A stretch of DNA of 64,000 bases, taken from the NCBI GenBank assembly GCA_001574975.1, contig KQ965865.1:1-64000 (forward strand). The letters are read 5' to 3'. Positions 10,782-21,617 of the stretch are shown one piece after another. Below the pieces are notes generated by a model. That model worked only from the letters and a program-made list of their open reading frames with translations. It was not told the origin of the DNA and did no database searches. The DNA is from Gonapodya prolifera JEL478 (lineage: Eukaryota > Monoblepharomycota > Monoblepharidomycetes > Monoblepharidales > Gonapodyaceae). The translations under genes and the position numbers were made by a program. Position 1 is the first letter of the stretch, and the number at the start of each line of letters is the position of its first letter.

Positions 10782-13700
10782 ATGCACAGATACGCCCAGT
10801 CTGTGTTCTTGGTAGCCCTTCTGCTCCTCCTTCCCTCCAGTATCGCCCTCGCTCCGACCCCCCTCCCGCGATCTCCCGTCTACCCTCGCTATGCACCCCT
10901 CCCAACGCCGACCGCCCCGACCTGGCCACACCCGCAGTATCCTCTGTCCTCCGCGGGCAATACCCCACAGCCCGCTCAACGCCAAGCGGTCCCTCCCCAA
11001 CGTCATCTAACACCACGGGACCCCGTTCTTGTAGACCCTTTTCTTGCCGACTCGCTTGTGCCCCGAGACCTGAACATGGTCTCCGACAGGGCCCCCGGGA
11101 GTATGCATCAGCTCCCGCCTCCGCCTTCGGCTGACACGCTCGCTCCAAGCGTCCGAGCGGTAGCGTCGGTGATAGTGACGGCATTTTTTATCATGCTGTT
11201 TTTGGCGGTGCTGGCGAGCGCGTTCATGATATCCGTCAAAGTTAGTAGACCTGCTCCGTCGAGGAATCGACCTCGCGCATCACATCATTCTGACACAAAT
11301 GCCGTCTTGGTATCATTTCCCCACCCTTCCAAAACAGCGCCGCGCTCGTCTTACCACCGCCGCTGCTGCACACATTTTGCAGCTTTTCTCTCGGCCAACA
11401 GCAACGGCTACCTCTCTTGCCACTTTGCCTACCTTTCGCTCCCTGGCGAGACTCTTCCGCAGCCCTCCGAGAGCGTTCCCTGACGACGCTGAAACACCGA
11501 GGATGCCACAGGGCGGGAGACGACACCAAACCCAGGATTGGCATGGCTCTGGGGGCGGTGTGAAGAGATCTAGATCACCGATGCCTCCGGGAAGGCATGC
11601 GAGGGGTCAAGATGGCGGAGGAAGATTGTTGGGTGGGGAAGGGGCCACTGGGCGTCCTGCATCGCCGTTCCCTAGCGGAGGCAACTCCGTTCACCAGAGC
11701 TACCTGTCCTCAAATCACACCTCGCAACACACCCAAGTTCCTCCTGCAAGCTCGTCGCCTGACCCATCAGGCCACGGCTGGGAACTCGTGGAGTCCAAAG
11801 AAGACCGCCGGCGCCATCGCAAGACCGATTCAGGGCAGCTTCCGCCTGCTGAGCGTGCTGCCCTCGTGGCTGACGCGCTACCTGCCCCGGCACCAGGCAC
11901 ACCAAATCTCTCCTGGAGGCCCTTGCCACCTCAGTCGCCGTCTCGGCAGCCCCCAAGCTCTGCCCGGTCGCCTCAACAAGGGACATTGCAGTTGGACGTG
12001 CCGCTGGACTTTTCGACGGTAGCGGCAATGGCGGAGAGGTCGGCAGCGAGAAGGGCGAGTCATAGGCCCTCGCCGTCGATAGGGGCTGGAACAGGTGTCA
12101 ACCAAGTTGGGGTTGGAGGAGCATCATACTCTAAGGCGCTGACCGGGGAGCGCAGGGGAAGCGGAGGTACAATTACTTCCACTGCTTCAGGAAAGTCAGT
12201 GCCGCAGACATCAGGAAGGCAGGATATTGCGGCGGCCCCCGTTGCCGCCACGCGGTCAGGTGTGCAAGTACCATGGAGTCCTCTCCGAGATGGGACAAGG
12301 CTCCCGCGATCCACGCCTGACTCGGGCGGTGCTGGGGGACCGGAGCGACGGAATGCTTTGCTACCTACGCCGCCTATGACACCTGGTTCTTCACAAAGCG
12401 GTCTTTCTGGTGGTACGAGCACGGAGGATGTCGGGGGTATGGTATCTGGTACAACATCTACGGTTTCGGCGTTAATCACACCCCTTCTGACGATTACACC
12501 GAGTGAAGATATTGCGGGTGGAGAGGGGGGGAAAGGTGACCGGACGAGGAGGAGGAGGCACAGACGGACAGGCAAATCAGGATCAGGCTCACACCCAGTC
12601 GCTATGGGGAGGAAAGGACCACCATCGGATCTCTCCGGCGTGTATCGGACTGACGATGTTGTAGATGGTGAAAGCACAGGGAAGGCTGCAACAGTTGAGG
12701 TCACGACGTCTGGACGGTCCCACATGTTGGAGCATTCGAGCGGTGCACCAAGAAAGGCAGGCGCCGCCATTAAGCCGAGATCCGTTTCCATGTCCGCTGG
12801 CCCGAGGGCTGCCAAGCCTCCGTACGCTGGTCGTCACTTTGAGGACAGCTCGATGCAGCGATTGCAACCGACGCCTCCCCCGTCTCCTCCTTCTGCAAGT
12901 GTGCGAGATCGTAGGAACTCTGCGGGACAGGTGTTAGTGAAAGGTCCCATGGGCGTGAACAATTCTTCCTGGGGGTGGCAAGGAGATGAACCCATGGACT
13001 TCATCGAAGAGCCTCCGCATGCGATGTCACAATCATTTTCTTTCGGGAGGAGCGACGTTTGGCCCAACCACCACTTCTTGTCTGAGGATCTCAACGATTA
13101 TCGCACGATGGTCCCTGAACACACACCCCGCCGCTATTTGCTCGGATCAGATCACGCTTTACTTGCAGCGTTGGAAGTTCCTCACGAGCCTGAACGTGGT
13201 CGGAGTACCTACTACTCACCATTCGCAACCGGAGTAGACTTCGGTCTTGGCCCCTCAGGATCTGTGGAAGAGAAGAAAATGTGGGATGACGGACTGATGT
13301 CACTGGATACCATCCCTGTGGATATTTATGGACGAGACATTGCGGGGGGGACTGTCGCCGAGACGGTTCCAGTACCCTCTCGCTATCCTGGCTCTCCTGG
13401 CCGCTTTCGGGCGTCGCACGGTCAACCCATCGGATCCCCTGCCAGGTCCCCCCCATCACAGCAAAGCATGTATCCTGCATCACCTGGGAGGCAAGCCCCA
13501 GGTCAAACGTGGAACACATCGCTGTTGCTTGATGTTACTGCCCCATCTTCGTCTTCGGGTGCCGCAGGCGGTGCTCGCTCCCCTGAGCTCCGAGCCCGGC
13601 AACAGCGGCCTTTAAATATACCCATGATTGACACGTCAGGAGGATCGCCAGTGGATGATGTCTCCTTCTCGTATATCAACAACCTACTTTCTTCGCCGGT

Positions 13701-13992
13701 GACGGCAAATGCGCCGTCAGGCTTTTTTGATGGATTGGGACAGCAATTGAACGGCGGCGGCGGAGCTGGCAATTTTGAAAAAGGTGCACTCAGCCATCAC
13801 CCACTCCTTCTTGAGGAAAGGTCATCAGAACCCGCGCGAAGCTGGGCTGGGACGTTGTTGCAGAGAGTCTCGGGAGCAAGTGGCGGTGCGTCGAGGTCTG
13901 GTGCTACGTTTGAACCTCCATTGATGATGGGAATGAGGAGGTCGTACGATGACCCAAACAGAACAGAGCAAGGATATAGTTTATTCGGGTAG
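10782..13992 (+). CDS. Large single-pass membrane protein with long disordered cytoplasmic tail
   Basis: The ATG at 10782 gives an N-terminal signal peptide (residues 3-23, a run of Leu/Val/Ala). A Pro-rich outer segment of about 100 residues follows, then one strong transmembrane helix (about residues 128-150, ending AFMISVK). An intron at 11241-11382 joins phase 0 to phase 0 and carries the frame into a continuous 870-codon tail. That tail is rich in Ser, Pro, Gly and Arg, with many SP/TP sites that could be phosphorylated. Total length is about 1,020 residues. No enzymatic domain is visible. The topology (type I, short ectodomain, large intracellular disordered region) resembles fungal wall-stress or surface-sensor proteins, but there is no diagnostic domain, so function is open. 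Confidence 0.65.
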
Positions 13993-14062
13993 CAGCCCAC
14001 AAAATGTACAGTGCGGAAATGGCATCCAGAATATCCTATCCTAAAGCAGTTCTATTGTTGGT

Positions 14063-16384
14063 TCAGACGAGCCACACCGTCCAAGAGTTCACAAGACGCT
14101 TCCAGAGAGTCTGCGGTTCGCTGGCGGGCACTGACACTGACTGGCAATCGCGTGCCTCATCGTAGCCTATCTTCTCCCTCTCCTCAGCGGTCAAGTCCAT
14201 TTTCGAATCAACCAGCCCTTCCCTTCCGCGGTCCGACACCACCCGCCGACGTAGCCCGTCAGTCTCGCTGAAAGATGGTCTCGATTGTTCTGGGAAGATC
14301 AGCGACGTGATGCCTGACGGCATGAGCCTTGTGCGGTGAACGGTCGTGACGGTTTCTGGGGAGGCGAGGCACACGTGAGAGTTTTGTTTCTTCCAAGTGG
14401 CGCCATGGTGAGCAACGTCGTCCCATTGATCATCAAAATTGTCAAAGATCGTTGTCGAAGGAACAACAGTGCGGGATCCTGTTCGGACGCCATCACTGGA
14501 AGCGTTCATTTCGATAGACGGAGGAGGTTTGGGCGTGGGATATTCCACGGATCGGGAAGACATCCTGACAAGAGTGAGAGACGATTTGGAGCTTTCTTGT
14601 CTTGCAAGAACATTTTTCGCCACCGCCACTTGGCGTGGCGTAAAAGACGACGACTTGGGAGCAGGCAGGGGCAGGGGATAGTCGTCCACAGAAACGTCCA
14701 AGAGGCCATTGCCAAGATCCGCTTCGGGAGGGCAAAAGACAGCCTTGGCCGTGAGAGTCCCTGAGTATTGGGGACCCGATTGCGTATTGAGTTGAGAAAC
14801 AGATGTCCGGACAGGGATCTGACCGGTGGGTAACACCTCGACTGTCGCCAAGAGAGGTGAGGATTCAACGCTCTGAAGAGGATTCGCCGGCGAGGATGGT
14901 CGAGGAGTAGTATTTGAAAACGGGGCAGCGGCGGCTCCGTTTTCGTCCTTTTGAACCAAATCGGAGAATCGTTTACGAAACCGCGTTGCGATCGAGTCTG
15001 GGATTTGCGACTGGAATCCGAAATAGGGTCTCGACACTTTTTTTGAGTCTTGATGCACCAGATCGCCATCCTCGGGGCTCACAAGAGTATCCGTGATGTC
15101 GTTTCGCAGTTTGCTGTGACCCCTGTACTTGGAAACTCGAGTAGCCGCTCGGACGCCGTGCACCTCGAGCTCCTTGAGACGCTTGTCCGAGACCTTGACT
15201 TTGCGCTCGGGTGCTGCGGAACAGGTAGACGACGTGAGGAATCGGTAAGCGTCGCGCAGGTCCGCGAGGCCCTTTTGCGAAAGCGGGAGCGAATGGAGTG
15301 ACGCCACTTTGGCGACCAAGTTCCCAGGTCGCCGATGTTGCGACTCGATGAAAGACCTCGCGTGGGGAGAGGTTTCCAGTGTCTTGCGTGCCTTGCGCGC
15401 AAGATGGAGCCATGAGATGGCCCGACGTTCGATTTCATTGCGTTCCTTCTTGCGCCGCCTGAACGGGTTGGATCGCGGGCGATACCGGCGGTGCAACACA
15501 GCAGACCCTGTTCTTTCAAAGTAGGGAACAAGTTGAGACGGGTTGTGCGTCTGATGTCGAGTGTGCACAAGTGGGGATGGCGGCGAGGGCTGCTTGGAGT
15601 GGAGGGTTCCCGACGACACGAGAACGGTGAAAATGTCAACGATTTGGTGGGCGTCCAACGGTTGCCCTGGTGCACGCAACGCAGAAAAAGGAAGGTGAGG
15701 TGCTCGTGTGTACTTGAGCGGGGGACCGTCGTACGCTATGGCGCGGTGTGCGAATTTTGTCTCGTAGACACGCTGGGGGGACAAAACAGTGATTGAATAT
15801 AGTGACTGAAAGGGCGTTGAATCTTTCCACAGCATCACAATCCAATGCGATATGGACTGATAGTCATAAATTTTCTCATTTCTCCATTCCATCTGGCGTC
15901 CAGTTGCTGACAGGAAGAGGAAGACAAAACTGGACCGGCAACTCACTCGGAACACCAACTGGCCTTGCACTTCCAGCACAGCTGCCGGCGCCATTGCTCT
16001 GCAGCACTCCATGTGTGCCCTTCGCTCGTCCTCTGACGCCGGGACGTTGCTGAGGCAGAACTTCGTCGCGGCGATAGTTGAGTGCACCTGAACCTCTTGC
16101 GACGATCCTTCAACCCGGGATCGACTGTTCACGGCAGCAGCAAAATCGAGTGGGTTCGGTGTGTCGGTGGGTTCGCTGTCTGCGCCTTGAAACTTTGACT
16201 TCCGTAGCGAACCCGATCGAATGCCCAGCGGCCTTGCGGAAACCAAGGGCGACATTTCGGCAGCTCTGGCTGGTGATTGACGCTGGATGATGCGACCCTT
16301 GGAGAAGGGACGAAGGCCCGTCCGGAGCATGCGCGAAGTGGGATGTGATCGAACGTGATCGGGGGAAGCTAAGTATGAACCCAT
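14063..16384 (-). CDS. Uncharacterised protein, 773-codon continuous frame
   Basis: A long uninterrupted frame starts at ATG 16384, 64 bp downstream of the p28 dynein light-chain gene on the same strand. It ends at 14063, tail-to-tail with the membrane-protein gene (stop 13992). The middle (about residues 150-300) alternates hydrophobic strands and helices (e.g. SISHWIVMLWKDSTPFQSLY) and may be a folded domain. A basic helical patch (RRRKKERNEIERRAISWLHL) follows near residue 330. The C-terminal third is Ser/Pro-rich and probably disordered. A possible donor/acceptor pair lies near residues 150-165, but removing it would break the frame, so I leave the frame intact. I do not recognise the family. 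Confidence 0.6.
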   Translation of the reverse strand: MGSYLASPDHVRSHPTSRMLRTGLRPFSKGRIIQRQSPARAAEMSPLVSARPLGIRSGSLRKSKFQGADSEPTDTPNPLDFAAAVNSRSRVEGSSQEVQVHSTIAATKFCLSNVPASEDERRAHMECCRAMAPAAVLEVQGQLVFRVSCRSSFVFLFLSATGRQMEWRNEKIYDYQSISHWIVMLWKDSTPFQSLYSITVLSPQRVYETKFAHRAIAYDGPPLKYTRAPHLPFSALRAPGQPLDAHQIVDIFTVLVSSGTLHSKQPSPPSPLVHTRHQTHNPSQLVPYFERTGSAVLHRRYRPRSNPFRRRKKERNEIERRAISWLHLARKARKTLETSPHARSFIESQHRRPGNLVAKVASLHSLPLSQKGLADLRDAYRFLTSSTCSAAPERKVKVSDKRLKELEVHGVRAATRVSKYRGHSKLRNDITDTLVSPEDGDLVHQDSKKVSRPYFGFQSQIPDSIATRFRKRFSDLVQKDENGAAAAPFSNTTPRPSSPANPLQSVESSPLLATVEVLPTGQIPVRTSVSQLNTQSGPQYSGTLTAKAVFCPPEADLGNGLLDVSVDDYPLPLPAPKSSSFTPRQVAVAKNVLARQESSKSSLTLVRMSSRSVEYPTPKPPPSIEMNASSDGVRTGSRTVVPSTTIFDNFDDQWDDVAHHGATWKKQNSHVCLASPETVTTVHRTRLMPSGITSLIFPEQSRPSFSETDGLRRRVVSDRGREGLVDSKMDLTAEEREKIGYDEARDCQSVSVPASEPQTLWKRLVNSWTVWLV

Positions 16385-16448
16385 CTGAATTGAATTGAAT
16401 GAAAAGGGGCAAAGATAAGAATATCCCCATCTTACAAAAGCCTAAGAT

Positions 16449-17785
16449 CTACTTCTTCTGCGGGCTGAGAATTCCTTCCAGCTGGGTCTGTTTGTTTACT
16501 CAGTGTCAGCGATCAAGGACGCACACCCACACACAACTGCAACCCAGACACACATACCTTGAGCTGCACGTTGGTCTTCTTCAGGAACTGAATCTCCTCC
16601 GCGTGCTTCCTTTCCTCCATCTGTCTGCGCTCAGTCTCCCTCTTCTCGATCGCCTCGCACTTGGCTTTCAATTCGAGGACCTGTGTGTCAAGCTGACGTT
16701 TTTCATCTTCGAGTGATTTGATCTGCGTTCACGATGAGATGAGCAATGCGGTTGGTATCACTGGTATGGTTCACATTTGGAGACAAAGTGTCGCCCCAAC
16801 CTTGTTCTCCATGTCGGATTTGCCCTGCTCCGCCTGGAGTGCTTTCCGCATTCCAAACGCCACGGAGCTTTCGTACAGTGTTTGGTAGGCTGCCAGAGTC
16901 ATTCGGATCTCGTCGCGCACGCGAAGCAGCAAGAGACCGCGCTCCTGACACGAGATTGTCACTTGGCGAATAATTTCATCTTTGAAAAGCGCCAAATACG
17001 TCAATTAGGCAAACTGACTCATCGACTCGCAGGAGTACTCACCAAAGCATTGGTTGTAGAGCTCTCTTCGGACGGGGCAAATTCCTGTTTCTCGCGCCTG
17101 ACGCTTTTGCAGCATCTGATCAAGTTGTTCCTGTACAACTTTTGAGTGAGCCCACAGAACTCCGCCAAATAGAAAGAATGTCGTCTTTACCTGGAGGTTT
17201 ATGACATCTAAACGGGTCGCGGGTGTGCTGGAGACCTTTTGCACCCACAACTGTCCTTGTTCTTCCCAGCTCCTGTAGTTCGTTGGGGGGGTTAGATTTA
17301 GAAGATAGTAGATGTGGATAAAAGCATTCTGGTCAATCCCAGAAACTCTTCGTTGATGGAGGTGTCGACCTCCAACTTGACATTCGTCGCGACTTGTGGA
17401 GCCTTTGACACATTAACCGTCTATCCAAGACTCCAAGCAGACATCCTCGAACAAAAATCCTGTCAAAAATAAGCCTCCTTCGTCGAGCATATTCTCACCG
17501 CGGGGGAAGAATCGAGTTCAACACATCTTCCGTCTGGTTCGGCGTCGTAGCCCTCCCTTTGCTCTCTACTGGCGGGAGCTGTTTTTTCCCCTGTGTCGAT
17601 AGTGATCCAGGCTGCGTTCCCGTTCCCGACTGGAGCGGTCCCCCCGACGCGGACGCGCCTTTTGCGCCAGGCGTAGGCGAGGGCGACTTGTGCCGGCCAG
17701 GAGAGCCCGGAACCTGCTGCGCGGACGAGTCGGTCTTTGAGACGAGCACGGGATTCTCGTATCGAAGCAGCGATGCGCGGTTCAT
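16449..17785 (-). CDS. DNALI1: Axonemal inner-arm dynein light chain p28
   Basis: This is the light chain of single-headed inner-arm dyneins, needed for flagellar beating. Spliced exons give family hallmarks in order: N terminus MNRASLLRYENPVLVSK, a Pro/Ser-rich linker, EDVLNSILPPR, WVQKVSSTPATRLDVINLQ, QLDQMLQKRQARETGICPVR, a near-invariant block (ERGLLLLRVRDEIRMTLAAY ... FGMRKALQAEQGKSDM) and a C-terminal coiled coil ending QLEGILSPQKK. Stop is at 16449-16451 and start at 17785, by homology with the animal and algal start. Six or so introns interrupt it. It is head-to-head with Ku80 across about 120 bp. Its presence shows the organism makes a motile flagellum. The linker after residue 20 is longer and more Gly/Ser-rich than in animals. 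Confidence 0.93.
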
Positions 17786-17904
17786 TTTGGTGGATGTGAT
17801 GAGTTCGATGTCTTGTCCGCAGCCGAGGGACGACGGGTGGGCAAGGCGTTGCGTGAGGCCACGGGTTCGGGTTGCGAAGCCAGTAACTGTGAGACAACAC
17901 ATGA
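17786..17904. promoter_or_regulatory. Shared divergent promoter between p28 and Ku80
   Basis: Only 119 bp separate the start codons of the two oppositely oriented genes, so both promoters must lie here or overlap the 5' ends. There is no clear TATA box. Confidence 0.6.
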
Positions 17905-20900
17905 ATGGCAGGTGAGCAATTCTCCTACCGAAACGGCACTTGCAATCTTTCCTGACTGATCGTGGACTTGGTTCTACTCTGCGTCTTGGCGACGTTTTCA
18001 CCACACCGTACACACTCATAGCCGTCCAGAAAACAGCGACATTCTATGTAATCGATGTGGGCCCCACGATGTGGAACGGCGGGGCTGAGGATGCGGACGC
18101 GAACGGGAAACTCAAGCTTGAAAGAGCAGCCGAGTACATCGACCTGCTCGTGCACCAAAAGGTGATCTGATTCTCATTCAAGACCGCGCGATGCCACATG
18201 AAATTGCACATTTTGCATTCTTTTCTACCATGTTGTCAATCATTTTTTCGTGGAAAGCTTGTTGAAGGGAGGAAGCGGGACGTCGGGGCTCTTCTCGTGT
18301 ACGGGTCCCCCGGTAAGCGGACACTTGAGGCGGAGCACTTATCCATGCAAGTGGTTTCAACACTCTCCTCTCAGAAACAAACAACAAGCTCGCCGACGAG
18401 GATGAAGAGCAATACAAGACGGTGAACTTGATGCGCGAGCTCGGACCGTTCGACCTGGACTTTCGGTACATTCTCGAGCGCGCCCTTCCTCGCGGGGATG
18501 AGCCTGGAGACTGTAAGTTCCTTTTAAAACACCTGGCTACAATGAAGTTCGTCTCCCAGACTCATCCGTGTTTACAACAGTCTTCGATGCCTTGGTGGTT
18601 GCCATCGAGGAGATTAAGGTATTCTGCAGGGAACTCAAGTACGACAAGCGAATTCAGCTCGTGACAGATGGAGAGTCCTTTATCAACCCAGAGGGTTATG
18701 AGGCGATTGGGAATATGCTTCTCAACTCGGGAATCGCTCTTGACGTAATGTGAGTGATGCCAAGTGTCGGGAAAGAGGAGAGTCCTAAAAGGTGCCCCTG
18801 ATATCTGTTACTAGTGGTTTGGACTTTGACGATCCGATGGCAGATCCTCCTTTCGTCCAGGAAAAGAAAAGTAACACCAAGGTACAACTCGGAATGTCAC
18901 AATTGGCTTTTTGCTCTAAGCATCCTCCGTTCACGTACCTAAGCGCACCAACGAGGCTTTTCTCGAAGAGTTTTGCAACAAGTACGGTGGCAACTTGTAC
19001 CCGTCTGTCTCCGCCGACCAAGACTTGCGGGGCTTCCAGTCCAAGAAGACCAAACCCGCTGCCACATTCAATGGCCTCATCACCTTGGGCGACCCAATAA
19101 GCTCGCCTGACTCGTCGCTGCAAATTCAGGTGAAAGGGTATCTCAAGACAGGCGAGCTCAAAATTCCGTCGGCCAAGAAGCACTCGGCGATACCAACTCC
19201 TGCGGATTTCGAAGGCGTGCGCACGCACATTGTGACGATGAAGAGGACGTACTCTCGTGCGATGGAGGAAGGAGAAGACCCAAATATTCCCGCAGGAGAC
19301 ATCAAGACGTTCCAAAAGGAAGACCTCCTTTCGGCATATCGATATGGTCGGCAACTTGTTCCACTCTCGCTTGCAGATGCCGAGGCGATGAAATTGCAGA
19401 GTAATAAAGGGATGGAGGTGGTGGGATCGTTGAGGGTGGAGGACGTGAGAATATTTTCTGCTCTTCTGTCTTTTTTGATGTATGTGGTCACATTACGCCT
19501 TTGTTACCCCTTCGGTTCCATTCAATAGCTCCGATCGATTGAATTCCTGTTGATGAACCAAGTTCTCATGCTTGTTCCCGCAAGCGAAGGGCTCGAAGTC
19601 GTATACCCATACCACGCCTTACGCGTGGCGCTTGAAGCGTCCAAGAGTGTTCTCATCACTCGCTACGTTCGCATAGACGATTCTCAGCCGAAGATGGGTG
19701 CCCTGTGGGCGGATCTCGTCGACAAGTGCCTGTACTGGTGCCAGCTTCCGTTCGCGGAGGATGTTAGGGAATTCCAGTTTGAGAGCATGACTGCACTTTT
19801 CCAGGAAGTTGGCGCTGTGAATGATAGCGACGTTGCGACAGGGCTTTCTCAATTGTCGCCCTCGAACCCGAGCGGGACGCCGAGCGCGTCGGGGTCCAGA
19901 GGAACCTCACACGTGACAATGTCCTCCACTCCAATTCCCGCATCAGCGCCTCCAACTGGTGCGACCGGAATGTCTTCGTTCGGTAGAGGCAAGCGGGCGA
20001 GGTTCGACCGACGGAAGAAGCTCAAGGCCGAAGTCGATGCTGCAATGGACGATTTAATAACTGCGATGGATTTGACGAAAGCAGGGGGGATCGATGAGAA
20101 TGGGTAAATTGCTCACAGTTGATCTACCTATCTTCACTCACTGATTTCTTCCCTGGGGGAACGACACAGCGAGCGCACAGAGGCGTTACCCCCGTCTAGC
20201 GTATTCAACCCTGGTTATCAACGGCTCTGGGCGGCTGTGGGATTCCGCGCAATGCATCCGGACGCTCCACTGGAGCCACCGAATCCGGAGCTTTTAAACC
20301 CTTTCTTGCCCCGGGAAGATATCACAGAAGCTGCGCGAGAAGCTGCGAAGCGGGTCGCAGAATGCTTTGACCTCAAGTTCGCGGAGGAATCGGCGGACGG
20401 AAGGCGCAAAGCCAAAGGGAAGCGTAAGCGTGATGTTGCGCCTGCTGGTGCACAAGGCGATGGTGGTGCAGGCGCGGGGGTGGATGATGTTCGACACGCT
20501 GACGACGGTATGGGCAATGAACTTGACGATGCGGATGCCACTGCAAAGCGATCAAGGGTTGTCGGAGCTGCGTCGGATGGCATGAAGGCCGAGCCTTCGT
20601 CCCATGGAAATGGCTCGTTCTCAACAGTGGCGGCCTCAGGAACGGAGGATATGTCTTTCGAAGACATGTTCAGGGAACCCGTTGTCGGCCGAGTCACTGC
20701 GGCAGATCCTGTCACAGAATTTGAGGCTATTGTCCAGTCAAAGCTTGGTGGAGAGCAGGGCTTTAAGACAGGTGAGAATTTCTTCTCCACTTGCATTTCG
20801 AGACCTACACAAATTGTAACCAAAGTGGGTGTGTTCCAGCCATTGAGCAGATGCAAAATGTTATTCGCGAACTGGCTTTCTATGCCTTGGACTCGAGCGA

Positions 20901-21483
20901 TTTCGTCAAGCCCATCTCAGCTCTCAAATCCCTCCGCCGGGTATCCAAAATCGAACAGGAGTTTTCGTCGTTTAACTCTTTCCTTGCATCGTTCAAGGAG
21001 GATTTGACAAAGTCGGGAGCAACGCAGATGCGAAAGCGATTCTGGGAGGAAATGAAGAAGGAACACATTGACCCAATAAAGTCAAGCGAAGTCGAGGAGG
21101 GCTACTTCGGCGAGGCAATGAATGATGAGGTTAGGCAGTCTTTTCCGACTTCTAACTGGTATTAATCTCGTCATATTGACTCGTCCCATGTCTCGATCTA
21201 CCTGTCGATTTTGTTTATCGCGTTCAACAATTGCGCTGGTTGTATTTTAGGACGCCGATGTCTTCATGGAGCGCAAACCATCCTCAGACAAACTTTCTTC
21301 TATGTCTGGTGCGGACAATAATTCAAGTCCATTCAAGCTGGGAACGACCAAAAGTTCGGGCTCTGGAAAGCCTGGCGAGGACGACGAAGAGGAGGACTTG
21401 GACCCCGACGCTTTGGTGAGTAATGCAAACATTAACTTCTTGCGTAATTCACTAAAACAATATTGTAGTTTGATAGAATGTAG
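17905..21483 (+). CDS. XRCC5: Ku80 subunit of the Ku DNA-end-binding heterodimer
   Basis: Ku80 pairs with Ku70, threads onto broken DNA ends and recruits end-joining factors in the nucleus. The first coding exon is only 7 nt (17905-17911, ATGGCAG). It splices to 18022 to give MAAVQKTATFYVIDVGPTMW, the usual start of the N-terminal vWA-like domain. Then come that domain (DKRIQLVTDGES, ALDV), the DNA-encircling barrel (IQVKGYLKTGEL, FQKEDLLSAYRYGRQLVPLS, LMLVPASEGLEVVYPYHALR), a basic NLS-like linker (RRKAKGKRKRD) and a helical C-terminal domain of the PK-binding type (about 20650-21130, IEQMQNVIRELAFYALDSSD). A last 15-nt exon (21469-21483) completes an acidic-hydrophobic tail, EEEDLDPDALFDRM. 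About ten introns. It looks complete, at about 760 residues. Confidence 0.93.
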
Positions 21484-21617
21484 TTATTTCAAATAGTCAC
21501 AGTAACTGCAAAAATAGTTTGCATTTGGTGTTGGACCGAGCGTGCACAAAAATATTTCTGGCATGTGGCGCGGCGACGGTCTTGAATTTCCAAACAAACT
21601 GCAATCCAATCAATCCG

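Noticed and set aside
12060-12815. 251-codon open frame on the minus strand
   Set aside because: It lies antisense to the long Ser/Pro/Gly-rich exon of the membrane-protein gene; biased composition opens the opposite strand by chance.
17871-17887. X-box-like (RFX) sequence, gttgcg plus agtaac, in the p28/Ku80 promoter
   Set aside because: One half-site fits but the other has a mismatch, and the 5-nt spacer is outside the usual 0-3 range. Nothing comparable was found upstream of ODAD2.
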